From Scleropages formosus (taxonomy: Eukaryota; Chordata; Actinopteri; Osteoglossiformes; Osteoglossidae), in contig NC_041806.1 in the NCBI RefSeq assembly GCF_900964775.1, positions 20,641,488-20,705,487 on the forward strand: a DNA stretch of 64,000 bases, written 5' to 3'. The position numbers and the translations under genes are program-made. Under the pieces are notes generated by a model. The model worked only from the letters and a program-made list of their open reading frames with translations. It ran no database searches and had not been told where the DNA came from. Shown here one piece after another: positions 11,835 to 36,187 of this stretch; the stretch's first letter is position 1, and each line of letters starts with the position of its first letter.

Positions 11835-13232
11835 GCTGATAGAGTGGTGAGAGTGGTGCCAGGACAACAACCTGTCTCTCAGTGTCAGTAAAACTAAGGA
11901 GTTGGTGATTGACTTCAGGAAACAGGATACGGTTCATGCACCCATATACATAGGAGGGGACTTTGTAGAGAGGGTCAACAGCTTCAGATTCCTAGGGGTC
12001 GCCCTCACTACGAAACTCACATGGACTGAGCACACAGCATCAAGCATCAAAAAGGCCCATCAACGCCTCCATTTCCTCAAGCGTCTGAAGAAAGCCCGGA
12101 TGTCCACTACAGTCCTCACCACTTTCTACAGGTGTGCTGTGGAGTCCGTCCTCACAGGGTGTATTACATCCTGGGGTGGCAGCTGCTCCACACAGGACAA
12201 GAAAGCCCTACGGAGGGTGGTCAAAATGGCTCAGGAAATCACCGGCACGCAGCTACCAGCAGTACAGGACACCTACACCACACGCTGCCTCGGAAAAACG
12301 ATGCGCATCATGAGAGATCGTAGTCATCCCGCACGGGCACTTTTCTCTTCCCTGCCATCTGCAAAACGGCTTAGGTCTATTCGAACCCGCACAGCTAGGT
12401 ACAGGAACAGCTTTTACCCCACTGCTCTAAGAGTATACAACACTAACCAATGTGCCACCTTTAGTAACTAGAGTTGGACTGCTCCACCCAAGCACATTGG
12501 TAGATCACATAGTCACTTTAAGCATTCTCATTCTCTCGTTCTGAGTTCTTTGGCTGTCTACTGGTATTATTGTTATTGCTGTTACCGTTATTTATTGTTA
12601 TTGCTATTTGCATTACTCACTGTCATTGCCATCGTCATTGTTTTGTGCAGTATTTCTATTGTCTTTGTCCATAGTCTGTGGAGAAGCATTCAAGAAAAAA
12701 AATTTCATCATACTTGTGAGAAATAACTGGCTCTTGTGTCTCTTCTTTACCTTGACCTCTCTGACCTCTCTGTCCTCCCTGTTCTTCTGGTTTGTGTCAG
12801 ACCTGTCAAGAATGTGAGTGCACGCTGGAGTTCTTGTTTTAACTTCTCTCTCTTTGTTTAAGGTAAAAGGGCCAACGGATGCAACTGAAGTGTCCTATAT
12901 CCTCTCTATATGTATAACCAATCACAGTGCTCTGTTGTTTAACATTACCTTTTGTGGTTTTGTCCCTAGACCCCGACTCACTTTTTAAACCAATGGAAAC
13001 TTATTTCTTTGTTCTGCAAAATAGTATATAATCTATGTGAACACACAATATACTTGAGGATTTGGAACGAAACACGCTGCTTGTTCTTGTGTCCTGATCC
13101 TCCCAATGATCACTGGTCTCTGGTGTTCGGACGGCTCTGAGGTGGCAGAAGGCTGAGATAGAAATGAAGATAATTTCTAATCTAACAATACTTGTACACG
13201 GTACTTGTACCTATGACAATAAATTTGAAACT
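11835..13232 (+). mobile_element. 3' end of an L2/CR1-like LINE (degenerate)
   Basis: An open frame from about 11840 to 12471 encodes the end of a non-LTR reverse transcriptase: NSFRFLGVALT, HQRLHFLKRLKK, and TRCLGK...DRSHPARALFSSLPS...RTRTARYRNSF, ending in a stop at 12469-12471. A 3' UTR follows, ending near tatgacaataaatttgaaac at about 13232. The 5' part of the element (endonuclease and RT palm) is absent, as is usual for 5'-truncated LINEs. It is related to but distinct from the LINE at 42096-43007. The family name is inferred. Confidence 0.8.
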
Positions 13233-13872
13233 AGAGAATAAACAATTCAGGACAACTCAGAAAGATCATTTCCCTGTAAAGCAGATGTTCTTAATTTCTA
13301 GGCCACACACCACTTTAAGAATTTGATAAAATGCTAACAATGCCCCCCTTGAGAAAACTACCCGGAAATAAATTCTGGGAAAATATTAAACTCAATTTAT
13401 TGCTCTGAAATGTGATTACCTCGACAAAAGAATTACATCACAGATAGTAATAGTACTATAATAATTTCCCAATTTATTTTAACATGTATTCATGCAGTCC
13501 GTGCGGTCCCTAGGGCACCTGTAATGTAGGGCGCTGCATTAAGTCCAAGTTTTCGGCTTATTCAGCCACACAAGGACAAACACAGAATCAGAACAGAGCA
13601 CTGAACTTTAAAAAAAAAAAAAAAAAAAAAAAACACTATTCAGTTGCTTTGCAGATGGCTTAATAAAGAGCATTAATTACTGATTTTTCAAATAGCCCAA
13701 AGTTTAATCAGATTCTCCATTAACAACCCTTCAAGTAAATACACATTTAACAAGTTGTCATTTGTCTTACAAAATACCAAGTGTTTCTGTTTTCCCATTT
13801 CTGCTATATAGGTATATAATATCACTATGCATTTTTAATTCATTGGCATCAAGAGAATCTGAAAACAGGCAT

Positions 13873-13878
13873 TTTATT
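13873..13878 (-). terminator. Possible NIT2 polyadenylation signal
   Basis: TTTATT on the plus strand (AATAAA on minus), about 250 bases past the NIT2 stop. Motif only. Confidence 0.4.
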
Positions 13879-14129
13879 GGGCTTCTGTTAGCTGCTCATA
13901 TTGCTTTTCTGCACCAAATGATGGAAAATTCCTGAGAATTAAGGCAGTGACCAGTAAAACTGTTCATCATTTCAGGTTTGAAAACTCCTCTCTTCTCTCT
14001 GGTGACTCAATGTAGATTACCGGTTGGGTCTCAACTGTCATTGCTTGGAGCAATCACAGTCGTCCACAGCCCTCTGCAGTGACCCAGAGTTCAACCGCAG
14101 TGGGGTCCGAGCCCATCTTCTCAGCACTC

Positions 14130-17100
14130 CTACAATGCATCCACTGTGTACATGTCGCCACGGCGCTGGGAGGTGATGGGAATCTGCTGCCGCACCTCTG
14201 CCAGGTACTGCAAGTCTACAAAAAAAATTTCTCAATATTGCTTTAATATTTCTATGTAAATAAAAGTTAACATTAAATAATATGTGCAAGTATTATGCTC
14301 TACATGAGTTATTTTCACCTTATAAAAGCAGAGACTGTACAGTTAATAGAGCCAGCTGAACACAATAAAACAATTTCTCACGCTAATGAAAGGCACTTAC
14401 AGTTCTCATAACCATACTTACTGAAATCAAGAAGAAATTTTTCTAGTTTGTATTTAATTTTGCTAGCTTTCAACGGGTGGGAGTAACCGTGATCCCTTGA
14501 GTGTAGAGACTGAAATCAGCTAGATTGTTTAGTAAGCACCAGGCCAGCACTAGTACTCACCAATGTCAGCGTACACCACAGTCTCCTCTGCACCAGCTTT
14601 CGAGATCACCTCTCCCCTGGCATAACAGAGATACAGTTACCCACGCAGCCCAGAACCCTTCTGGACCCTTTTATGGAGAGTAACTAGCATTTCAGGAACA
14701 AGCCTAAAACAGACAACATACATGGCCTGGGCAAGTTTTTTTATGTGATAAATTGTTGAATTTCAGAAGTTTCATAATATGGCAGCATCTGCATAATATA
14801 CAAAAATCTGCCTAACTTGTCCCCGAATTTGAGGGTGCATTTCTAACTTGCTTCAGGCTAAGTGATACGGTCAAGGAACACTGACCAGGGGCTGACGACC
14901 ATACTGTGACCCCAGGCTACATAGGATGCCGTTTCATCTCGTGCTGGTGAAGCGGTTGCCACATACACCTGGTTGTCAACGGCCCTAATGGAGACAGACA
15001 CACAAGAGCATTAGGAAGGCGTGAAAGGCCACCGTTCTCACTGACTGCAAGTGAACAGCCTGGCAGACATGGGAATGCAATACTGCCTATTGATTTCTAT
15101 TATCATATTACATTTATTCATTTAGCTTTTTCTTTTCTTCAAAGCTGGGGTGCGTGGTGGCGCAGTGGGTTTGACCGGGTCCTGTTCTCTGGTGGGTCTG
15201 GGGTTCAAGTCCCACTTGGGGTGCCTTGTGATGGACTAGCATCCCGTCTTGGGTGTGTTCTCTCCCCCTCCAGCCTTATGCCCTGTGTTGCCGAGTTAGG
15301 CTCCGGTTCACCACAACCCCGCTTGGGACAAGTGGCTTCAGACAATGTGTATGTGTGTGTTTTCTCCAAAGCGACTTACAATTATTTACCCATTTATACA
15401 GCTGGGTAATTTTTACTGGAGCAATTGTAGGGTTAGTACCTTGATCAAGGATACTACAGCTGGAGGTAAGATTCAAACCTGTGACCTTTGGGCTCAAAGG
15501 TAACAGCTCCAACCACTACACTTCAGGGTATTATAATAGTATTATCATCATCATCATTATTATAGAATTTTGGGTAAGTTGCTGCCTTCCAGTGGAAAAT
15601 TTAGGGGACTAACCTTCCCCTCTGCAGCAGCTCCCAGTGGGCAGGACCTGTGGTCATGTTGAAAGCTCCTGGATAGACCAACAGATGACATCCTGCAGAG
15701 GAGTAAAGCAAAGATTAGACAAGGAAATCTCAGTCTCTCACCTCACTCATTCCAGTTAGCCAACAACTCTTTGGTGTGACCGCTTGGTAATGACAGAAAG
15801 CATCGGATATACGGTAAGTGTTTCCTCGCTCCCTCCCTCTCTTTCTCTCCAAAACCACTCAAAAGAAAACAACATTCATACCCAGGACCACTCTTATGTG
15901 GAAAGCTGGGCTAAGGATAAGCGGGACTGGCTTTACCCTGCTGATAAAATGTACATTGCTTTTATCTAGCTTACCTCTCTTAGTGTAGATCTGTGCCAGT
16001 TCAGCGAACCTCATGTCGTAGCAGATCCCAACACCCACCTTACAGAAGGCTGAGAAAGACATTAAAAAAAAAGCAAAGCACTAAACCATGCAGCTGACTT
16101 CAGAGATGAAAACAGCGGTGCAGCGAGTCGGAATATAGTCATACAACGCAACTGAGAACAGCGCAAAGGGGTCTGTGTGAATCTCAGACGGACAGACACG
16201 CACGCGTATCGAACATAGACAGGCTGTTCCCAGGGCTGAGCGTTTCCGATTCCTGGAAGCGGATTTTCCCTGGCACGTCAATGTCAAAGAGGTGGATCTG
16301 TCACATGAGCAGAGAACGCAAAAACAGAATTATAGAGCGTCAAAGCACACCTACCACCACAGTGTGGTAAAACGGAGAAATAAATTAAACTTCTCTATCT
16401 GGGAGACTACATAAGTGTGTTGAGCGTGAGAGGCTATGCAGATGTTGGAAAGGAAAGCATATATTTTGATTCAGTAAGTCGAAGATCCCTGAGCCCGCAC
16501 TGACCTTCCTGTGTTTGAGCAGAAGGGCACCATCTGGGCCGAACACGGGGCAGGTATTATACAGCCTGCCCCCGTCATCCTCTGGGATGGACCCTGCCAC
16601 ACACACATACACACGTCAACAATTTCAAGTGCATAGCATCTGTATGCACACAGGAAGTCAAATTCAACTGCGTAATGAGAGCCCGCCGTCTTAAGTCTCA
16701 CAGTAAGCTCAGAGAAAGGGCTTCACCTCCCACCAGGTAGACTCCGTTCTCCTTAGCTGCTTCCGACAGAATTTCTGTAGACTCCCCGGGGATCTTCTCA
16801 GCGTATTCTGGGAAGAACTTAGTGCCGTAAGGTGAGTTAAAGCACTCCTGTGTGGGTTTTTAAAAAAAAAAAAAAAAAAAACCCATCGAGATGGAAAACA
16901 TGGGAATTGCACAAAGAAACATCTGTTCCATTCATTTCACATTACTATCTGCTTTTTGTTAAATCTCGTTTCCTTCTAATTAACCATAAGCAAAGCACTG
17001 AGATTACCGCGTTACGACATGTGCGAGGCACGCGCTAAACGAACATCCTTGAAAGCTGCATCAAGTCCAACTGAAAGCGTGGGTGCAGGACGAGGCGTTG

Positions 17101-18314
17101 ATGGCTTACGGGCAGCACTATGACCTTTGCCCCCTGACCTGCGGCTTCCTTCACCAGCTCCCGAGCTCTGCGCAGGTTGTCTTCTTTCACCTTCGTGACG
17201 CGCAGCTGCACCACCGCCAGACGGAACTCTGCACCGCAGAACAGCACAGTTACACCGCCAAACACGGTAAACAAGTGAAACAAGTAATGTATTCCAAAAG
17301 CCTGAGAAAAGTCCCACAATAAACAGGAAAAATACCCACAGCGTGGGGTTCTCACGCCCCTCAGCATGTTGACACCAAGAGCACAGTCTGTATCACGGTT
17401 GAGTCCGGACAACATCCAACAACTCCTTTCCATTCAGTGCTATTAATAACACTGTCATCATTATTATTTATTAACTACATTTACTCATTCACTGGTCACT
17501 TCTCCAAAGCAACTTGCAACGTTAAGCCATTTACAGTTATTCACCCAATTATAGAACTGGGTAATTTTACTGGAGCAACTTAGGTCCTTGCTTGTCAAGG
17601 GTACTACAGCTGGAAGTGGGAATCAAACCTGCAACCTTTGGGTCCAAAGTCAGCAGCTCTAACCAGCACACTACAAGCTATGATAAAAGTCATTCTATTA
17701 CTATTATTTTTATTATAATTAACAACAACAACAACAACAACAACAACAATAATATTAAATAAAAGAAAACAATACTACAAAGTGATAATTTCGCGGACAC
17801 ATTTTTTTTCCCCCCACAGTTACTGGCAGTGTTGAATAACACAGCCTTTAACAATGATTTACCCAGCGAGGTTTTACTTAGTTCACTGCCAGGGGGTAAA
17901 GAAAGTCAGTAAACTGGTCTGGAGTAATATAATTATAAAGTAAATTTCTGTACACTGTGACTGTAGCACTGTCAGTTCACCCAAGTACGTTGAGCAGGAG
18001 GGAGATCGAACCCGCAACCCCGGATTTGTCTCGACCACCGCGGCAGCCACTTTATTTACCTTTATTAAAGTTAACGATAAAATAACTAGAAAAAGTGAAA
18101 CACTGATTGGCTCGACAGAGTGAGTGACACACAGGCTCCAGGACACACTTCGAAGACCCGCACAACGATTTTAATACATAGCATGTAGCACGTTTAACTA
18201 GTCAGGCTAAACGAGGCGCTTGGGGGCCTTCAGATCGCTCTCACTATGTATGTACCGTTTGGAGGTTCGGTAAGAAACCTACTCACTGGACATCGCCTTG
18301 ACCAGCGCACTCAT
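14130..18314 (-). CDS. nit2: Omega-amidase NIT2 (nitrilase family)
   Basis: Ten exons in transcript order: 18314-18287, 17228-17110, 16847-16727, 16593-16505, 16297-16204, 16049-15975, 15692-15614, 14984-14886, 14616-14561, 14215-14130; 281 residues (human 276). The enzyme removes ammonia from alpha-ketoglutaramate and alpha-ketosuccinamate, detoxifying transamination by-products, in cytosol and mitochondria. The Glu-Lys-Cys triad is complete: E50 in ECFNSPYG, K119 in KHRK before IHLFD, and C160 in [11 protein letters not shown]. Each residue is exactly seven positions later than in the human protein, because the N terminus here ([18 protein letters not shown]) is seven residues longer. Other family blocks are [20 protein letters not shown] and VAWGHSMVV. 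The start is the only ATG before a good donor in a CpG-rich first exon. Intron 1 and the 14984-15614 intron contain SINEs. Confidence 0.97.
15108..15527 (-). mobile_element. SINE-1 copy (reverse) split by a SINE-2 insertion
   Basis: The left piece (15108-15145) has the tail complement acatttattcatttagc. The right piece (15361-15527) resumes with tttctccaaagcgacttaca, ccatttatacagctggg and the reversed B and A boxes. Between them lies a complete SINE-2. It lies in a NIT2 intron. Confidence 0.85.
15146..15359 (+). mobile_element. SINE-2 copy nested inside SINE-1
   Basis: tRNA-like head with A box tggcgcagtggg and B box gggttcaagtccc, family body (ggggtgccttgtgatggac, tccccctccagcctta), and a tail ending in TG repeats. 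It is flanked by ttttcttcaaagc (15133-15145) and ttttctccaaagc (15360-15372), a 13-bp target-site duplication with one mismatch. Confidence 0.9.
17475..17680 (-). mobile_element. SINE-1 copy (reverse)
   Basis: Order: ctacatttactcattcac, ttctccaaagcaacttgcaa, actgggtaattttactgg, gggtactacagctgg, gaatcaaacctgcaacc, ctctaaccagcacac. It lies in NIT2 intron 1. An AAC trinucleotide run follows at about 17724-17748. Confidence 0.85.
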
Positions 18315-18369
18315 CACGCGCGTCTCCTCCGCTGAGCTACGAGATTCTGCACGGCGACTCAACGGAAGA

Positions 18370-18395
18370 GCGCTCCGCCACTTCCGGGAAACGCC
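18370..18395 (+). promoter_or_regulatory. ETS-like site upstream of NIT2
   Basis: CCACTTCCGG at 18378-18387, about 65 bases upstream of the NIT2 start codon in a CpG-containing stretch with no TATA box. Likely core promoter element; motif evidence only. Confidence 0.45.
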
Positions 18396-20229
18396 GAGAA
18401 AAAGACTTCAAAATAAAAGTCTCCAGGAGAAAAAGTATTTCCACAATTTCGACCAAGGACAAAACAGTCAAGTTCGGGATTATGCGGATTGACGCGAGGT
18501 AGGCAATCGGGTAAGGGATGGCCTGGTTATCGCATTGAGAACCATCGTCAACGATCAGCTCTGTAAACCAAACTCGGTCATATATCCGCCGGCTTTTAAT
18601 TTTAATCGAAATCCCACCGGTCCGGCAGAGAAGTAGAAGTCAGGTGCCCAGTGGGGCCCTATATGAATCAGTAACACAGTCAAGTTTAGTCATTGGCTAT
18701 TAATTAACTTCTGTAATTGTTGCACTCTGTCCGTCGTTTCCATATCTCAGCCTGAAACCCGCAGAAGAAAGCTCCCCCACACAAGTTGTTTAAATTAGAC
18801 TTTCATGAGAAGGCTCGTCTCATTTGTCAATTTATTAAAATAGGGTCCAAAATGTATAAGGTGCATTTAACAGAATGCAAATTTTACAGTTTTTCCTGTT
18901 AAAAAGCTGAAGCATTTTGATAAAGTCCACCGATATCATTCCTTATGTGGTTGAGATGAAACACCTGCTGTTCTGTATATCCTCTGTAGTACTTTGACCC
19001 ATCTTCTTCACTGGTGGTTTGCATAGTGTTGGAGATTTACCAAGGACCCCCCGTTGAGTCCAAAATCTCAGTCTGCTGCCAGGAATCAAAGAAAGGACCT
19101 CCCAAAACAAATGGCAGCTGGAGAAGTGTTGGAGTGCTCAACTCCCCATAATGGCTCAAATGGTAAACCAAATGTCAGAAGCTGAAGGACTAACCCTATA
19201 CAGCAAGGAGCAGGAGGACAGCAGTCCACACTGGACAACAGCTGCAAGAGAGTTTGTTGATTATTCATTAAAGAATATTCTCCTTTGGATTCTCTGTTTA
19301 ATGAGTCACTGTCAGTTTTGTGTAAAGCACTCAGGTAAACACACATTCACCCTTGAATAAACCATAATCTGGAGTTACGTGGTGCCTGAGACCATTGGCT
19401 TGTTTTCTCAGTGACATCTGATAATTTCACTGTAAACAGCATAACAGACAAAGGCAGCATTAAGACTTTCAGCAGAGTCATCAGGCAGGAAATGGAACCC
19501 CTGAAAGTGATTTACTGTTGCCGTCTTTGTATCTGTGTGTATGCACAGCAATTTTTCTTTAGTCCCACTCCCATCTCTGTCCAGTTGCACTTCTACAACA
19601 TTATGCTGCAAGTATTTGTATTACACACATAGTATATACAGTTTAACCATTAATGATCTAAATGCCAAGTAAATTTACAGCTGCCATAATAAAGCAAGCC
19701 AAAATGTAAATAACTTTGCACATGCCTAATGTGGGGTTTATGGGGGGAAAATAAACAAACAATGTAGGGGATGAATACTGATCTTTCTAAGGCATTACAC
19801 TGGTCAACTATTAAGACTTCTAATTATCCCAGGGGCTCCGCAGGAAACAGTTACATTTTCATCACACCTTCATAACTCTTTGGCCAAGGGCCTCAATGTT
19901 AAGAATCTTTGGGTGAGAGTCTCCTCTCCTCCAATACTGCTTTCTGACATACAACAGAAACTTCTAGTTAGTTTTAATTCTAGCATTTGCAGATGCAAAC
20001 ACTTATCAAAAACTTGCACAAAAGCAAAGGAAAACCATATAATACAGTAGTGAATGACTGATCCTTCAGTTACAAATTCGTTGTGGAGTCAGTGAAGCCT
20101 TTGTGATGATAAAGTCCAAGAGCTGTTTGCAGAAGAAGCTCAAGCTCATAAACCACCATACTCTCATTCTTGGTAAGGCTAGAGGCAGATAACTAAAAAT
20201 GGCAATTTTAAGCTCTCTTACATCTTTCG

Positions 20230-20235
20230 TTTATT
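20230..20235 (-). terminator. Possible TBC1D23 polyadenylation signal
   Basis: TTTATT on the plus strand, read as AATAAA on the coding strand, about 300 bases after the stop codon. Confidence 0.45.
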
Positions 20236-20531
20236 TAATTTTTGAGCTGTTAATTTTTTTCCCCCCAGTTGATCCCAGAAAGGGAAGGGGGGGTAGAAAA
20301 AGGACCATCTGAGCATCTTGCACGCAATGCTGTACTCTTGGGCGCAAAGTTTGGTCACTGCGATCCAGCTGCTACTGGGATTAGTTGTCACTTTAAGTTT
20401 ATCAGGTGCTTCACATAGTGGAGAACTGGGGAGAGGTGGAGTGAGCATCATGTCCTCCACTGGCATAGACCCACCTCCCCCCTTGCACTTCTTCACAACA
20501 CCATCAATCGCCCCTGTGCACCAGGGCTCTC

Positions 20532-32314
<11,783 letters not shown>

Positions 32315-32646
32315 CGCTACGGATCTCCACGTCACTGGTGCCGTAAAGCGTGCCGCGGTGTCGCAAAGTTCGCGCTCTCCGCTTAGCGGCTTCTTCTGTA
32401 GGTGATGTGTGAGCACTCGGAGAAACCATGGCTGGAATAATTAGGAAAAGCTCTCTTCTGATCCGTTACTATACACGACCTTATATTTGTTACAGCCGCT
32501 CTGAAGTTATTCGCAGGCTAAAATACCTTCATCCCAGGTAGTTGTTCCTGATGTTGTTATTCATTACAAATAATATTACCACAAAATCACGTGACACGTG
32601 TGTGTAGAAAGGAGTATTTTTCGGGTGAAAGATGCTGGTAAAAAAA

Positions 32647-32831
32647 AGCTGGTAGCGTAGTAGTTAGAGCTGATACCTTTGGACCCAGGTCACAGGCTCA
32701 ATTCCCACCTCCGTGTAGGACCCTCCATTAAAATAACCCATTTGTGTAAATGGGTAAATAACTGTAGCTAGATTACCATTGTAAGTTGCTTTGGAGAATG
32801 ATAAGTGTCAGCAAAATGAATAAATGTAAAA
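32647..32831 (+). mobile_element. SINE-1 copy
   Basis: agctggtagcgtagtagtta (A box), caggctcaattcccacc (B box), taaatgggtaaataactgta, ttgctttggagaatgataag, tail aataaatgtaaa. A SINE-2 begins 13 bases after its tail. Confidence 0.85.
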
Positions 32832-32843
32832 TATTTCCATTGG

Positions 32844-33044
32844 ACAGGGGGTGCAGTGGTGCAGTGGGTTTGACCGGATCCTTCTTTCTAGTAGGTCTGG
32901 GGTTCGAGTCCCCCTTGGAGTGCCTTGCGATGGACTAGCATCCTGTCCTGGGTGTGTCCCCTCCCACCTTATGCCCTTTGTTGCTGGGTTAGGCTCTGGC
33001 TCACCATGATCCCATGCAGGATGAGCGGCTTCAGCCAGCGTGTG
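32844..33044 (+). mobile_element. SINE-2 copy with perfect 12-bp target-site duplication
   Basis: Head with tggtgcagtgggtttgacc and ggggttcgagtccc, body ggagtgccttgcgatggac, and tail gagcggcttcagccagcg. tatttccattgg is present at 32832-32843 and 33045-33056 and marks both ends of the insertion. Confidence 0.9.
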
Positions 33045-36000
33045 TATTTCCATTGGTTTAAAACCATTGAGCTGAGCTTCAGAACATGACATCAGTGTGA
33101 TGAGTTCCTTGTGCATGCTGGGAAATGTACATCACTTAAGACAAGAAATGTATCACCTTAAATCACTTTTGACTGCAAGGGGGGGGAAATAAATGTAGAT
33201 ATGTCATATTTCTCAGCTGCTGTGTGTTTGATAAATTCACATTTCAATTCACTGTTGTATGATGGGGAAAGTATGTGGGACCACAGCATTTTTATTTTCA
33301 AAAACACTCCCAAGTTTTATTAGTGGAACAAGGTGACAAAGACAAGGTGAATGTATCTATTCAACAGGAGACCTTGAAATTCTTTGTGTTTGGGTGGTAG
33401 TGGAACCCTCACCCATCACAGAGTAGAAGCAGCAAAAGTGTTAAGATTGCTTCTTTGGCACAAGGCCTCTGACTGCAGTGGAGGCCACACACACACACAC
33501 ACAGTCACCCAAGTCTATGATACTGCAGCAGCCCAAATTTCCAGAAGACAAAAGACTTGCAGTTGGCCACACAAACATCCTCCAGAGCTCAGTGGGACAT
33601 TAGTCGTCGTGCATTCAACACGAGAGGGTTTTACTGTTTTTATTGACCAGTCTTTTACAGCTTTATTTTTGTCTGTTCCAATACAAAGAAAAGCCATCTA
33701 TTCTTATCCACATCCTTTGAATTCATGCTCGCCCTTACATCATTAAAAAAAATCCTACAACCCCAGATGCAACCACTACTGGGTTTGCATCAACATCAGT
33801 CTAACTGCAATTTCTTAGCTATAATGCCAAAACATGACAAAAAAAAATGGACATGCATCAATTGTTACTTTTTGGGTAAATTCATTTTATGTCCACATAC
33901 ATTTTTCAGGCAACTGCTTTAAGTTTTAGCTTTTACAGACAACAGGTACAATGTCCATTTCATGTCACACTTTGTGCCGATTTGAGCATGGGAGGAGGTA
34001 ATGCATGTTGTCACAGTTTTCAACACTGCTGAACATGACTTGCATATCTGACCAGAGCTTTTGTCTTTTTCAAACACAAGCACCAACACCTGGAGTACAG
34101 ACCACACAGTCCACTACATGTTCATCTCTCCATTTGCCAGTGTTCAACAGGGGTTCATTCTTAATCCATGTTATGTCTTATCCGTGTAAATGGAGCAAAA
34201 GAACCAACGCAATTTTGATGGCCATGACGTAGAAATTTAGACTGAAGCACATGAATGAATTCAGTTGATGTGTTTTTGCAATACAGGCAGTCGGTGGCAT
34301 TTTGTGCTACTTTGCAGGATGAATCAAGGTCTGCAGAGAGGAGATTCCTAAGGAGGAATATGCCCTTTAATTCCACACAGCAATGTTTTAAGGTGAGGGG
34401 ACTGAAAAGATTGTTTAACTTCCCAAAATTACCAGATTACAAGATTTTTAGAACACAAAGAAAGTAATGCAGTTTGAATTAATTTTCAGTATGAAACCTC
34501 TGCATATGCAAATCACAGCTTTATTATGGCTTTGGGAAACTTGAACTGATCTTGCACTGGAATTATGTGCTGCGATTCATTAAGGAAATAGGTAATACCA
34601 CTGTGTACAAAAAGGGTTAATAACCTTAAAAGGCAATAGGCTGCTGAAAATAAAGCGCAGTTTAAACTGCTACATATACAGCTGCACACACTAGAATAAA
34701 GCACAATGCTAGAAAGTCAGTGCATTTTTCTTTTCTGCTGTATCTTAATTTGCAAAACTTAAGTCATGTCAGATGCTTGCTGAGATTCTAAAGAGATTTA
34801 AAGCAATTGGTTTGTGATGAAGCAACTCAAACTAATGGCCAAGCCCCTTTATTTAAAGCTAGGTTTTAAATTAAAAAGAAAAAAAAAAAAAAAAAAAAAA
34901 AAAATTACCCCACTTTTCCCCTCTCACATGAAGACAATATTAAAAGCAAAAGATATAAATAGTTTCATAGTAAGTTTCATTTCTGTCCTAACAGAATTGC
35001 TGGACAGCAGTAACTTTACAGAAGTAGAATCATTAACATTTATTCATAGAGAAATCCAACATATGCTGTACAGAATATAAAAGGAAAAACATAAATAAAA
35101 ACATTTAAGATCCATATCCATAAAGCTGACCAAAAATTTCCCACTGTAACCTACATTTCTGTTCCCCAATTTCAGGAATCAATACAGCAAAGCACTGAAA
35201 CAATTATACCTCTTTAGCGGGGGGGGGGGAAATCATCACCCATACTGAAACAACCCATTGCTGTAGAAATATGTGGGTTGTTGGACAGCACAGCTGCAAG
35301 CACTTTAACATTTAGTATAGTAAAACAGAACATAGACCACTAGAAAGGTTCTCCGGTCAGATACTAGACAACATTAGCTCAGATCTATGACTATCTAAGC
35401 ACTGCTTTAACACACAGCCTGATGTACCTTAAAGACACCAACAGGCTATCATACGGATGCAACATTTCACCTTCACCCTGTTCAGTTCCAACATTTAAAG
35501 ATTCTTTATGCAGTATTTCCATTTACTTGCTTGTTTAAATGACGAATCACTTGTGTGACTAATGTTGATTTTATATTACTATCAATTAAAGATACCCTAT
35601 GAAAATACTTGTTCTCACTTCCATAGCGTTATAAGGACGAGCACTGAACAAGCATTGACTCAGTCATATCTTGAGAAAAGGCAGTATAAGGTAGTAGACC
35701 TAGCTCTTTAAATCCTCATAGATGGTTCCAGTAGCTGCCCATTTAGAAAGACCCCTGATTGGATAGGAGCTTTCAACAAATCAGATGAAATAACCAGCTA
35801 GAGTGCTACACAGTCAGGTGACAAAGTTGGAAGACTGATGAGGTTCAGACATAAATCAGTTCTAGGGAGCTGTGTGTGTGTGTGTGTGTGCGCGCGCCAG
35901 AATCAGAAGTAACACACTTGGCAATGGATGAAGAACGTCACGTCACGTCGGCTGTCTTCTACAGATCATGAATGTGAACTATGGGCTTAGACAATTCTCT

Positions 36001-36062
36001 GCACATCTAATTCTCAAAACCCAATGTCAACGTAATTACGTGACCATGGAACTCCTCCTTGT

Positions 36063-36068
36063 TTTATT
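36063..36068 (-). terminator. Possible TOMM70 proximal polyadenylation signal
   Basis: TTTATT on plus (AATAAA on the coding strand), about 120 bases after the stop. A distal site is also possible. Confidence 0.4.
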
Positions 36069-36187
36069 TAATCATTCAACATCTTTTACAAAATAAAACA
36101 TTAGCAATTAACCAAAGAGGCCACCTTGGCAGCGGGGCCTGACTCAGGCAGGGGGACAGGGGTAGAAAGAGGGGCAGAAAGGAATAG

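Larger units (their letters stand above)
11143..14129. other. Intergenic GTPBP6-NIT2 junction
   Basis: Holds the GTPBP6 promoter (about 11330-11430), a 3' LINE fragment (11835-13232), an A-run at about 13611-13633 and the likely NIT2 3' UTR (about 13870-14129). TTTATT at 13873-13878, which is AATAAA on the minus strand, is a plausible NIT2 polyadenylation signal. This is where the two human-separated synteny blocks meet. Confidence 0.6.
18315..20531. other. Intergenic NIT2-TBC1D23
   Basis: The left end is the NIT2 promoter. The right end is TBC1D23 3' UTR. TTTATT at 20230-20235 (AATAAA on minus), about 300 bases past the TBC1D23 stop, is a candidate polyadenylation signal. I recognise no repeat or gene between about 18600 and 20200. 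Confidence 0.55.
32315..36187. other. Intergenic TBC1D23-TOMM70
   Basis: The left end is the TBC1D23 promoter, moderately CpG-rich to about 32400. SINE-1 (32647-32831) and SINE-2 (32844-33044) follow. From 33060 to about 35800 the sequence is AT-rich with a CA run (33488-33504) and a long A-run (34872-34904); no gene is recognised. Part may be TOMM70 3' UTR if a distal polyadenylation site is used. A TG/CG tract lies at 35874-35897. TTTATT at 36063-36068 (AATAAA on minus) lies 120 bases past the TOMM70 stop. Confidence 0.55.

Noticed and set aside
17860-18060. A possible third tRNA-like SINE in NIT2 intron 1 (gatcgaacccgcaacc)
   Set aside because: A B-box-like word is present but head, body and tail do not match any family in the window well enough to list.
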